Origin: Clostridiales bacterium
Lineage (GTDB): Bacteria > Bacillota > Clostridia > Oscillospirales > CAG-272
Length of the DNA: 18,740 nt
NCBI GenBank assembly: GCA_003523225.1
Contig: DPGK01000017.1
Location: forward strand, 16,516 to 35,255
Reading direction: 5' to 3'
The stretch's first letter is position 1. Every line of letters begins with the position of its first letter. The notes under the pieces are model-generated. The model saw only the letters and a program-made list of their open reading frames with translations. It made no database searches and had not been told where the DNA came from. Position numbers and translations under genes: made by a program. This document shows, piece by piece, positions 7,551-14,218 of the stretch.

Positions 7551-7686
7551 GCCGCTGGCGGCAATGAAGCGGCCGCTTCATTGCCGTGAAGCGCTTGCTA
7601 TGTTCGCGTAGAGCGAAGCGCTCTGACCTCCCCATGTGGCAAAGCCGCGCTTCGTTGTTCATGCGCCGCAGGCGCGCTTCATTTGC
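7551..7686. repeat. palindromic GAAGCG/CGCTTC repeat cluster
   Basis: Non-coding, GC-rich DNA between convergent genes. Positions 7559-7586 form a perfect 28-bp palindrome with arms CGGCAATGAAGCGG. Next, AGCGCTT and AAGCGCT form a hairpin around a GCTATGTTCGC core (about 7590-7620). GCGCC-GCA-GGCGC sits at 7663-7675. GAAGCG or CGCTTC recurs throughout, and TGTGGCAAA near 7636 also occurs at 3-10 in the first palindrome cluster (TGTGGCAAA/ATG). The structure resembles REP/BIME-like intergenic repeats or a worn mobile palindromic element. No gene is seen in 7502-7778. Confidence 0.6.
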
Positions 7687-7719
7687 ACTCAGAAGCTGAC
7701 GCTTTACAATGTAATATTC

Positions 7720-7765
7720 ACAAACCGGGCTTTCCCGTCCGATCAGGCGGGAAAGCCCGGTTTGT
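7720..7765. terminator. bidirectional terminator hairpin between convergent genes
   Basis: A perfect 18-bp inverted repeat (ACAAACCGGGCTTTCCCG, 7720-7737, and its complement at 7748-7765) surrounds a 10-nt loop. The stem is G/C-rich at its middle and ends in TTTGTTTAT on the plus strand. Its position between the stop codons of the phosphorylase and the topoisomerase subunit fits termination of both transcripts. Confidence 0.85.
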
Positions 7766-7778
7766 TTATCGTAATACT

Positions 7779-9800
7779 TTATATATCCGCGTCCTTCATA
7801 TACCGTGCGCCATTTTCGGCAATGAAGAGCTTTCTTGCCGGGAGGTTGTCTCCGAGCAGGGTGTCAAAGATGCGCTCGGTAGCCGCCGCGTCGGTGGGGG
7901 TAACGGCAATAAGCCTGCGCGTTGCCGGATTCATTGTGGTCTGCCACATCATTTCAGGCTCGTTCTCGCCCAGACCCTTCGAACGCTGAAGCGTGTATTT
8001 TTCCTTGCCCAGCTTCTTGAGGATCTCCGCTTTTTCAAACTCATTGTAGGCAAAAAGTATTTTGTCCTTTGTGGTTATCTCAAAAAGTGGTGTTTCGGCA
8101 ATAAAGACCTTACCCTCCTTCAGCAGGGTAGGCAGAAGACGGTAAAAAAGCGTCAGAAGTAGCGTGCGTATCTGGAATCCGTCCTCGTCGGCATCGGTGC
8201 AGATGATTATTTTCGACCATCTGAGCGACTCAAGGCTGAACGCCGAGACCTCGCTGTTCTTTCCCTTCGCCTTGGTTCCTACCTCTGCCCCGCAGCCGAT
8301 GACCTTGAGCAGATCTACGATAATATCGCTCTTGAATATCTTGTCATAGGAGGACTTAAGGCAGTTGAGCGTTTTACCGCGCACCGGAATTATCGCCTGA
8401 AATTCCGCAGCGCGTCCCAGCTTACATGAAGTGAGCGCCGAATCTCCCTCAACGATATAAAGCTCACGGACATTAGGGTCTTTTGAGCGGCAGTTGACAA
8501 ATTTCTCGACCCGGTTTGCCGCGTCTATCGAGCCAGAGAGCTTCTTTTTGATGTCAAGCCGGGTGCGCTCGGCATTCTCGCGCGAACGCTTGTTGACCAA
8601 TACCTGAGAGGCTATCTTGTCCGCCTCTGCGGGATTTTCGGTAAAGTAAATTTCAAGATTCTTCTTGATGAAATCGGTAAGCGCCTCGTAAATGAACGAG
8701 TTGTTTATTGCCTTTTTGGTCTGATTCTCATATGATGTTATTGTGGAATTACTGCTGATGACAAGCACAAGACAGTCGGCAATGTCGGCAAAGGTGATCT
8801 TCGACTCATTCTTATTGTATTTGCCCGTCGCCTTGAGATATTTGTCAATTCCATAGACGAAGCCGACACGCACTGCGCGATCGGGTGAGCCGCCATGCTC
8901 GAGAAAGCTCGAATTATGAAAATATTCAAGCATTGTGACTGACTGTGAAACGCAGAAGGAAATATCCGCCTTGAATTTATAGACAGGCTTGTCCTCACGG
9001 TCGCGTCCCTGAGTTTCAAGGTGCCACAGCACCGGCTGAGTCATTGCGCTGTCCCCTGCCGCCTCGGCAACATAGTCGCGTATCCCGTTTTCGTTGTAGA
9101 AAACCTGCTCGGTGAACTCTCCGTTCTCCTCAAACAGGAAAACAAACTTAACGCCCGCGTTTACCACCGCCTGACGGCGAAGCACGTCGACAAAAAACTC
9201 CTTCGGAATATTTATATCGGTAAAAACGTCAATATCGGGCAGCCAGCGGATGACTGTTCCGGTGCGGCGTTCGCTCTTTGAAAGCTCGCGCACACCCAAC
9301 TCACCGACCGGACTACCGAGCCGGAAGCTCATGAATTTGACGTATTTTCCGTCAAAGGAATCGACCTCCATATACTTTGAGGCGCACTGAGTGGCAAACG
9401 CGCCAAGACCGTTAAGACCCAGAGCATACTCGTATGACGCAGACTCGGCATTGTTGTTCATCTTGCCGCCGGCATACGGCTCGCAGAAAATAAGATCCCA
9501 GTTGTATCTTCCCTCTTTTTCGTTATAGTCAAGCGGGATGCCGCGACCGTGGTCGTCGACCTCTATCGAATGGTCAGCAAACACCGTGACCTTTATCTCA
9601 CTGCCGTAGCCCTCTTTTGCCTCGTCGACAGAGTTTGAAAGTATTTCAAAAAAAGCGTGTTCACAGCCCTCAAGCCCGTCAGAACCGAAGATAACGCTCG
9701 GACGGAGTCTGACACGATCCGCCCCCTTGAGCATAACTATGCTCTGGTCGTTATATTGCTCTGTCTTCCTGCCCGCCGCACTTTTTTCCTTTTCAGCCAT
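7779..9800 (-). CDS. type IIA topoisomerase ATPase/TOPRIM subunit (GyrB/ParE-like)
   Basis: A 673-residue B subunit of DNA gyrase or topoisomerase IV, which binds ATP and contributes the TOPRIM metal site for strand passage. The GHKL ATPase part shows Glu52/Asn56/Asp59 in FEILSNSVDEAKEG, VDDHGRGIPLD and the glycine loop GLNGLGAFATQCAS (128-141). The lysine loop reads YENQTKKAINN. TOPRIM has EGDSA (Glu451), PVRGKTLNCLKSSYDK, TDADEDGFQIRTLLLTLF (Asp536/538/540) and QRSKGLGENEPEMMWQTTMNP. Several motifs depart from textbook gyrase (DADEDGFQI for DADVDGAHI; GLNGLGAFATQC for GGLHGVGASVVN), pointing to a divergent paralogue. No A-subunit gene is adjacent. AAAGGA sits 12 nt before this ATG but 6 nt before an in-frame TTG at 9806, which may be the real start. 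Confidence 0.92.
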   Translation of the reverse strand: MAEKEKSAAGRKTEQYNDQSIVMLKGADRVRLRPSVIFGSDGLEGCEHAFFEILSNSVDEAKEGYGSEIKVTVFADHSIEVDDHGRGIPLDYNEKEGRYNWDLIFCEPYAGGKMNNNAESASYEYALGLNGLGAFATQCASKYMEVDSFDGKYVKFMSFRLGSPVGELGVRELSKSERRTGTVIRWLPDIDVFTDINIPKEFFVDVLRRQAVVNAGVKFVFLFEENGEFTEQVFYNENGIRDYVAEAAGDSAMTQPVLWHLETQGRDREDKPVYKFKADISFCVSQSVTMLEYFHNSSFLEHGGSPDRAVRVGFVYGIDKYLKATGKYNKNESKITFADIADCLVLVISSNSTITSYENQTKKAINNSFIYEALTDFIKKNLEIYFTENPAEADKIASQVLVNKRSRENAERTRLDIKKKLSGSIDAANRVEKFVNCRSKDPNVRELYIVEGDSALTSCKLGRAAEFQAIIPVRGKTLNCLKSSYDKIFKSDIIVDLLKVIGCGAEVGTKAKGKNSEVSAFSLESLRWSKIIICTDADEDGFQIRTLLLTLFYRLLPTLLKEGKVFIAETPLFEITTKDKILFAYNEFEKAEILKKLGKEKYTLQRSKGLGENEPEMMWQTTMNPATRRLIAVTPTDAAATERIFDTLLGDNLPARKLFIAENGARYMKDADI

Positions 9801-9840
9801 ATGCAAGGATTTTCCTTTCGCTGATCTGATATCTTTTGTT

Positions 9841-9869
9841 ATTATACCACAAATATTATTTTTAGTCAA
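9841..9869 (-). promoter_or_regulatory. sigma-A promoter of the topoisomerase subunit
   Basis: On the minus strand TTGACT (9869-9864) and TATAAT (9846-9841) are 17 bp apart. The predicted start near 9834 gives a leader of about 30 nt, which rules out the longer upstream reading of the gene that would run through the promoter. Confidence 0.85.
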
Positions 9870-9962
9870 GTACGACGCCATGCTGCTGCGCAAAGCTGAG
9901 TTTTCCGTCCCCGGTACGTATGCCGACACGCGACGCGCAATATTTTTTTACCGCTGCAAAAA

Positions 9963-10027
9963 GAGGTCTCTTGTACACATTGCACAAAAACATTGTGTAC
10001 CATAACCACCCCCGACCTCATTTTTTT
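9963..10027. terminator. isolated terminator-like hairpin in a divergent intergenic region
   Basis: GAGGTC (9963-9968) pairs with GACCTC (10014-10019), and inside it GTACACA pairs with TGTGTAC. On the plus strand ATTTTTTTATG follows directly; on the minus strand TTTTTGC follows. It therefore looks like a two-way intrinsic terminator, yet both flanking genes point away from it. It may end a small RNA, or insulate the downstream promoter. No promoter for such an RNA could be fixed with confidence. Confidence 0.45.
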
Positions 10028-10042
10028 ATGACAAAAAATCAA

Positions 10043-10071
10043 TTGACAGTTGAGATTATTTGTGTTATAAT
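10043..10071 (+). promoter_or_regulatory. consensus sigma-A promoter of the lectin-like lipoprotein gene
   Basis: TTGACA (10043-10048) and TATAAT (10066-10071) are separated by 17 bp, a perfect consensus. The predicted start is near 10078 with a leader of about 60 nt. Such a strong core promoter suggests that control comes from the overlapping palindromes. Confidence 0.9.
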
Positions 10072-10108
10072 AAACCTGTAGTTTATAATCCATAAACTTG
10101 CGGTTTAT
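10070..10108. promoter_or_regulatory. tandem 17-bp palindromic operators
   Basis: Two copies of ATAAAC-N5-GTTTAT occupy 10070-10086 (N5 = CTGTA) and 10092-10108 (N5 = TTGCG), with starts 22 bp apart, about two helical turns. The first begins inside the -10 box and covers the expected transcription start. This is the usual position for a repressor of an otherwise consensus promoter. The binding protein is not identified; the linked AraC regulator has no reason to prefer a dyad like this. Confidence 0.6.
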
Positions 10109-10141
10109 TTCTCACCATCTTCACATGAAAGGAAAAAAATT

Positions 10142-11236
10142 ATGAAAAGAACACTTGCTTTGATCCTTGCTTTGCTCATGGTCACTCTCATGTTTGTCTC
10201 ATGCTCTGACAATACACAGGGTGGCGAAACTACGACAGCAGCACCGTCCGGTAACGTTTCGGATACTCCCGACGTAACTACCGCAAAGACTCCCGAAACC
10301 ACCAAGAAGCCCGAAACCACAAAGAAACCCGAAACCTCCAAAGAGCCTGAAACCACAGCCGCTCCCGAAATCCCTGTTCCGGAAGTAGTCGAAGGCATCA
10401 TGGTCTATTACGAGGACTTTGACTACTATGCAAATACCACCGGCTCTCAGGCGGTGGCAGATCTGCTCGGTTGGCAGATCCGCAACAAGACCATGGAAGG
10501 CGAGCTGGGTGCGCTTACCGACAACACTGTTCAGTACTCAATTGAAAACGGTATGCTCAAGCTGCTCAACTACGACAACGGAAACATTGAAGGCGAAGAC
10601 TCCTACATAAAGATCCTCAGCGACGAGTACATGAAGCCTGCCGCCATGGACGACTACACTATTCAGTATGATGTAACCTACCTCGCTTCCAAAAACGCCA
10701 AGAGATATATCGTTCTGCTCTGCAACTATGACGGTTACGACAGCTACAACTCCTTCCACCTCCGCGTGAACGGCACTGCCAACAACCAGAACCGCTGCGC
10801 CGGAAGCTGGACGACCTATGATGTTCCCGGTGAATTTTACGCAGCTGCCGACGATACCGAAGCCAAGGGTTCTTCTATCGCCAACAAGCTGTTCGGCATA
10901 ACCTACGACGGAAGTGCCGTGCTGTACAACAAGTCTCTTACCATTAGATATCAGGCAAACCACGAGCTTGGTCCGACGGTATGGATCCGCGACAACAGCG
11001 CCGCCAATCCTGAGTTCGTATGCGTCTCCAAGCCGGATGCCGGAGCAAGCGCTGCCTTCTACTGGAACATGATCGACAGCTACGCCCTCTGCCTCAAGGC
11101 AGGATCCAAGATCGACGGCTATGTTGACAACATCGCTGTCTGGACCGGTCTTGGCGATATGCCGCTCGACGTCAGCACCACTACTTACGAAAACACCATC
11201 GCAAGCTATCTTGATGCTGTAAAAAAGGCTCAGTAA
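10142..11236 (+). CDS. surface lipoprotein with Thr/Pro linker and lectin-like domain
   Basis: A 364-residue exported lipoprotein with lipobox MFVSC (Cys21). A low-complexity linker follows at roughly residues 28-80, rich in PETTKK, PETSKEPETT and TTTAAP. The rest (about 85-364) begins YYEDFDYYANTTGSQ and has alternating strand patterns such as YSIENGMLKLLNYDN, DDYTIQYDVTYLASK and YNSFHLRVNG, ending in DSYALCLKAGSKIDGYVDNIAVW. This opening and ending are typical of concanavalin A/LamG-like beta-sandwich domains that bind or cleave glycans; no catalytic residues can be assigned. The ATG has AAAGGA 8 nt upstream. It is a single gene with a strong promoter, tandem operators and its own terminator. 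Its linker resembles those of the two CBM9-like proteins nearby. Confidence 0.75.
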   Translation: MKRTLALILALLMVTLMFVSCSDNTQGGETTTAAPSGNVSDTPDVTTAKTPETTKKPETTKKPETSKEPETTAAPEIPVPEVVEGIMVYYEDFDYYANTTGSQAVADLLGWQIRNKTMEGELGALTDNTVQYSIENGMLKLLNYDNGNIEGEDSYIKILSDEYMKPAAMDDYTIQYDVTYLASKNAKRYIVLLCNYDGYDSYNSFHLRVNGTANNQNRCAGSWTTYDVPGEFYAAADDTEAKGSSIANKLFGITYDGSAVLYNKSLTIRYQANHELGPTVWIRDNSAANPEFVCVSKPDAGASAAFYWNMIDSYALCLKAGSKIDGYVDNIAVWTGLGDMPLDVSTTTYENTIASYLDAVKKAQ

Positions 11237-11269
11237 TTGACCTTTGAATAATCGCTGATATGACCCATG

Positions 11270-11308
11270 GGGCTGACTCACACTCGTGAGTCAGCCCTCG
11301 TTTTATTT
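11270..11308 (+). terminator. intrinsic terminator of the lectin-like lipoprotein gene
   Basis: GGGCTGACTCAC (11270-11281) and GTGAGTCAGCCC (11286-11297) form a perfect 12-bp stem with a 4-nt ACTC loop, followed by TCGTTTTATTT. It begins 34 nt after the stop codon. Confidence 0.9.
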
Positions 11309-11393
11309 GATAACATATAAAAACAACGCAAAAAGCCACCGCATAAGATCTCGCACTCTTCGGAGCGAAAAAATAAAAGGCGATGCAAAACTC

Positions 11394-11451
11394 AAAAAGA
11401 TGTCCGGCAAGGTCGACATTATGTCGATTTTACCGGACATCCGTTTTTTTT
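11394..11451. terminator. bidirectional terminator ending the glycan operon
   Basis: GATGTCCGG (11399-11407) pairs with CCGGACATC (11433-11441), enclosing TCGACA-TTA-TGTCGA. Eight T residues follow on the plus strand (11444-11451), and TTTTTGAGTTTT follows on the minus strand. It lies 50 nt past the stop of the FGGY kinase and is the probable end of the minus-strand operon. It also backs up the plus-strand terminator at 11270. Confidence 0.85.
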
Positions 11452-11491
11452 GTCTTTAGTCGCGCGCAGATAAAAGCACAGCCGGGCTTTG

Positions 11492-13018
11492 TCACAGATA
11501 CCGCACCGCGGTGCGTTCTGTCTCAAGCCCCGCGCGGAAGCGCTCCATGTACCTCTCAAACCCGGCGGCGTCGACCGGATCGGGACTGAGAGTTGTTACC
11601 TTTGCGCCCGCAAACACCTGCTTTTCGAGGTATTCACCAAGCGTCTGCCCATTCGCTTTTTTCGCGGTAAATGAGGCAAGCAACGCCATTCCGTAAGGGC
11701 CGCCCTCCCCGGCGGTCTCCATACAGCTTACCGGAGCACCGGCTGCCGCCGCAAGATATCTCTGCCCTACGCCGGGGGTCTTGAAAAGTCCGCCGTGACC
11801 TGTCAGCACGTCAATAACGACGCCCTCGTTCGAAAGAATGTCCATTCCTATCTTAAGCGTTGCCAGCGCTGTGTAAAGCTGGGCACGGATAAAGTTTGCA
11901 ATCGTAAATTCGGCGTCGGGACGGCGCACAACTATCGGTCTGCCCTCGTCAAGCGCGGTAACTCCCTCTCCTGAAAGATAATTATATACCGTAATTCCGC
12001 CGCAGTCCGGCGCTCCTTCAAGACTTTTCAGGTACAGTCGGCGATATATTCCCTCTCGATCTGCCACCGCGCCCTGAAGCTCCGCCGCATCGCAAAGCAG
12101 GCTCACCCATGCGTTCATATCCGCAGTGCAGTTATTGCAGTGTACCATAGCCACCGGCGCTCCGTCCGGAGTGGTAACTACGTCAATTTCAGGATGGGTC
12201 TTCGACGGCAGATGCTCAAGCACCACCATTGAAAAGATGCTCGTTCCCGCGGAAACATTGCCGCGACGCTGCAGTACGGAATTGGTGGCGGTCATGCCCG
12301 TTCCCGCATCTCCCTCCGGAGGAGCAAAAGGAACTCCGACATGCAGAACTCCGCCCGTCAGCTCAGCGCCCGCAGGCGTAAGCCGCCCCGCGTACTCTCC
12401 GGCGGGCAACACACGCGGAAGGATATCCGATATATGCCAAGGGAAGCCCTTGTCCGCAACAAGTGCGTCGAATTTTTCTATCATACCTGCATCATACCCA
12501 AGCGTTTTGCCGTCGATTGGGAACATTCCCGATGCTTCGCCCGCGCCCAGTACGTTCTCTCCGGTCAGAAGAAAATGAATGTACCCCGCAAGCGTTGTAA
12601 TATGCGCGATATCCTTTACGTGCGGTTCGCCGTTCAGCACAGCCTGATAAAGGTGTGCTATGCTCCACCGCTGAGGAATATTGAATCCGAAAAGGCGTGT
12701 AAGCTCTTCTGCCGCAGTTGCCGTCATGGTGTTCTGCCAGGTTCTGAAAGGCACAAGCAGATTCCAGTTGCGGTCAAAGGCAAGATAGCCATGCATCATG
12801 CCGGAAACGCCCACGCATTCGATGTCCTCAGGATATACGACACCCTCAAGCGCTGTACGCAGACCGCGCAGTGCCTCGCTAATATCATATGTCCAGACTC
12901 CGCCCTCACAGCTGCTTCGCCATATATAACCGCCACTTGATACCGGGCGGTACGCCTCGTCTATCTGAACCGCCTTGATGCGGGTAGAGCCAAATTCAAT
13001 TCCGAGATAAGTTTTCAT
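11492..13018 (-). CDS. FGGY-family carbohydrate kinase
   Basis: A 508-residue cytoplasmic sugar kinase of the FGGY family (xylulokinase/ribulokinase/rhamnulokinase type). It would phosphorylate a ketose or related sugar with ATP. Seen are the first phosphate loop YLGIEFGSTRIKAVQID, the substrate-domain block GVSGMMHGYLAFDRNW, the catalytic-aspartate segment PPEGDAGTGMTATNSV (Asp237) followed by GNVSAGTS, and the C-terminal ATP-domain motif LTGHGGLFKTPGVGQRYLAAA with GEGGPYGMALLASF. The specific sugar cannot be told. The ATG at 13018 has GAGG 6 nt upstream; extension to 13189 would run through the hairpin and the previous gene. It is the last gene of the operon, separated from the CBM9-like gene by 80 nt containing a stable hairpin. 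Confidence 0.88.
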   Translation of the reverse strand: MKTYLGIEFGSTRIKAVQIDEAYRPVSSGGYIWRSSCEGGVWTYDISEALRGLRTALEGVVYPEDIECVGVSGMMHGYLAFDRNWNLLVPFRTWQNTMTATAAEELTRLFGFNIPQRWSIAHLYQAVLNGEPHVKDIAHITTLAGYIHFLLTGENVLGAGEASGMFPIDGKTLGYDAGMIEKFDALVADKGFPWHISDILPRVLPAGEYAGRLTPAGAELTGGVLHVGVPFAPPEGDAGTGMTATNSVLQRRGNVSAGTSIFSMVVLEHLPSKTHPEIDVVTTPDGAPVAMVHCNNCTADMNAWVSLLCDAAELQGAVADREGIYRRLYLKSLEGAPDCGGITVYNYLSGEGVTALDEGRPIVVRRPDAEFTIANFIRAQLYTALATLKIGMDILSNEGVVIDVLTGHGGLFKTPGVGQRYLAAAAGAPVSCMETAGEGGPYGMALLASFTAKKANGQTLGEYLEKQVFAGAKVTTLSPDPVDAAGFERYMERFRAGLETERTAVRYL

Positions 13019-13048
13019 ATTGAACCTCAGATCTAATAAATAGTTTCG

Positions 13049-13082
13049 GGGCTGCCGAAAGTTTTGCAGCTTTCGGCAGCCC
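13049..13082 (-). terminator. intra-operon hairpin before the FGGY kinase
   Basis: A perfect 13-bp stem (GGGCTGCCGAAAG, 13049-13061; complement 13070-13082) has an 8-nt loop. On the minus strand it is followed by CGAAACTATTTATT, a poor U-tract. It lies 16 nt past the stop of the CBM9-like gene. No promoter fits in the 30 nt left before the kinase, so partial termination or protection of the upstream mRNA 3' end is more likely than full termination. Confidence 0.65.
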
Positions 13083-13098
13083 AACAACCGACTGAATA

Positions 13099-14190
13099 TC
13101 AGTTTTTCTTTCTGAAGCAGACAACGCCCGCTCCGGTAAGGCAAACGACACACAGAACAACCGCTGAGGCAGTCAGCGACGATCCGCACCCGCCTTTTGA
13201 AGATGTGGCGTCAGTGGTTACGTCAGCCTCCTGAGTTGTGGCTTCGGGAGCGCTTGATGTTGTATCGGCGTCCTTTGAAGTATCAACAGGAGTCGCCGCA
13301 GTGGTCTCGGGAGTTGCCGCTGTGGTTTCAGGAGCAGCAGTAGTTTCGGGAGCTGCTGTCGTTTCGGGAGCAGGCTCGGTGGCCTCAACCGGCTCAAGCG
13401 CCGGGTTGTAGTTCAGCGCGTCAAGCTCAACCTTACCGAGATTGGCGCAGGACTTTGAAAGCGTGGTATAGCCGCAGTTGTTGGAAACGATCATGGCGTA
13501 TCTTGAACCGCTCTCCTTGCTTTCATTGACGAGCAGACCGAATCCGAACGCAGTGTTCTTGCCGTCCTTGAGATTCGCAGCCAGCACATCGGCATAATCT
13601 GCGGTGAAGTTGAAAGCGATCTCAAAGCTGTAGCTGCCGTCAGTATCGTTGTCGTAAGCGACCGCAAGCTGAAGTGTTCCGAACAGGCAGTTATCGGCGT
13701 GGAGGCTTCCCCAGCTCTTGGCTGCGTTGCTCTGTATGTTGTCCGTCGCGGTCATTGCGGGATTGACGCGGAACTGCGCACCGCTTATGACGCTGGTGTA
13801 AGCTATGTTGGCGTCGGTCACGCCGGGAGTAAAGTCATAGTTGAGGTCAACGACCATGTCAACACAATCCACGCTTGTGGCAAATGCAGCGCCGGGATTG
13901 CGTGTAACGTCGGTTACGTGACAGTAGATGAAGAGTGTCGTCTTGTTGAATACCATCCAATATTCAGCATATGAAGTAGCATCGTCCTTATTGGAGTAGG
14001 AAGCGATCATGGTGTCGGAGGTATCATAAATGTCGTCCTTGACACCGTCAACCACGGCTGTACCGTATGCCGCATGATAGACCAGCTCGGGGTTACCGGC
14101 GCTGATCACGATTCCGTTTTCAGCAGACACACCAAGCACCGCAACTGCGATGAGGGAGATGCAAGTAAGGATTGCAAACAGTTTTTTCAT
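13099..14190 (-). CDS. CBM9-like surface protein with Cys-containing C-terminal anchor
   Basis: A 363-residue exported protein. A signal peptide ends near GVSA (residue 24). The domain at about 35-265 looks like the CBM9/DOMON-like carbohydrate-binding family: LVYHAAYGTAVVDGVKDDIY, the strand YWMVFNKTTLFIYCHVTDVTR, DCVDMVVDLNYDFTPG, AQFRVNP and YSFEIAFNF. A PETTAA-rich linker follows. The end is GGCGSS, a hydrophobic helix and FRKKN, a tripartite anchor with no LPXTG-like motif. AGAGG lies 7 nt before the ATG at 14190. It is a tandem duplicate of the next gene upstream, with clear residue identity through the whole domain. A role in holding a glycan at the cell surface is inferred from domain and context; no catalytic site is seen. 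Confidence 0.75.
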   Translation of the reverse strand: MKKLFAILTCISLIAVAVLGVSAENGIVISAGNPELVYHAAYGTAVVDGVKDDIYDTSDTMIASYSNKDDATSYAEYWMVFNKTTLFIYCHVTDVTRNPGAAFATSVDCVDMVVDLNYDFTPGVTDANIAYTSVISGAQFRVNPAMTATDNIQSNAAKSWGSLHADNCLFGTLQLAVAYDNDTDGSYSFEIAFNFTADYADVLAANLKDGKNTAFGFGLLVNESKESGSRYAMIVSNNCGYTTLSKSCANLGKVELDALNYNPALEPVEATEPAPETTAAPETTAAPETTAATPETTAATPVDTSKDADTTSSAPEATTQEADVTTDATSSKGGCGSSLTASAVVLCVVCLTGAGVVCFRKKN

Positions 14191-14218
14191 TTTATTACCT
14201 CTCACTATTCAATGGTTC

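Noticed and set aside
7683..8162. Plus-strand ORF of 159 codons overlapping the terminator and the topoisomerase 3' end
   Set aside because: It runs through a perfect terminator hairpin and is antisense to conserved TOPRIM coding sequence; no ribosome binding site.
9801..9929. N-terminal extension of the topoisomerase subunit to 9929
   Set aside because: The extra codons read through a 17-bp-spaced consensus promoter at 9841-9869, so they would not be transcribed from it.
10079..10098. AGTTTAT/ATAAACT as a leader RNA hairpin or attenuator
   Set aside because: The same bases are better explained as inner arms of two ATAAAC-N5-GTTTAT DNA palindromes; the hairpin is short and has no U-tract.
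12341..12940. Plus-strand ORF of 199 codons inside the FGGY kinase
   Set aside because: It lies wholly antisense to a complete kinase with all motifs, has no recognisable domain, and reflects GC-rich third positions.
13019..13189. N-terminal extension of the FGGY kinase to 13189
   Set aside because: The extension crosses the 13049-13082 hairpin and the end of the previous gene, and the family's first phosphate loop begins right after the ATG at 13018.
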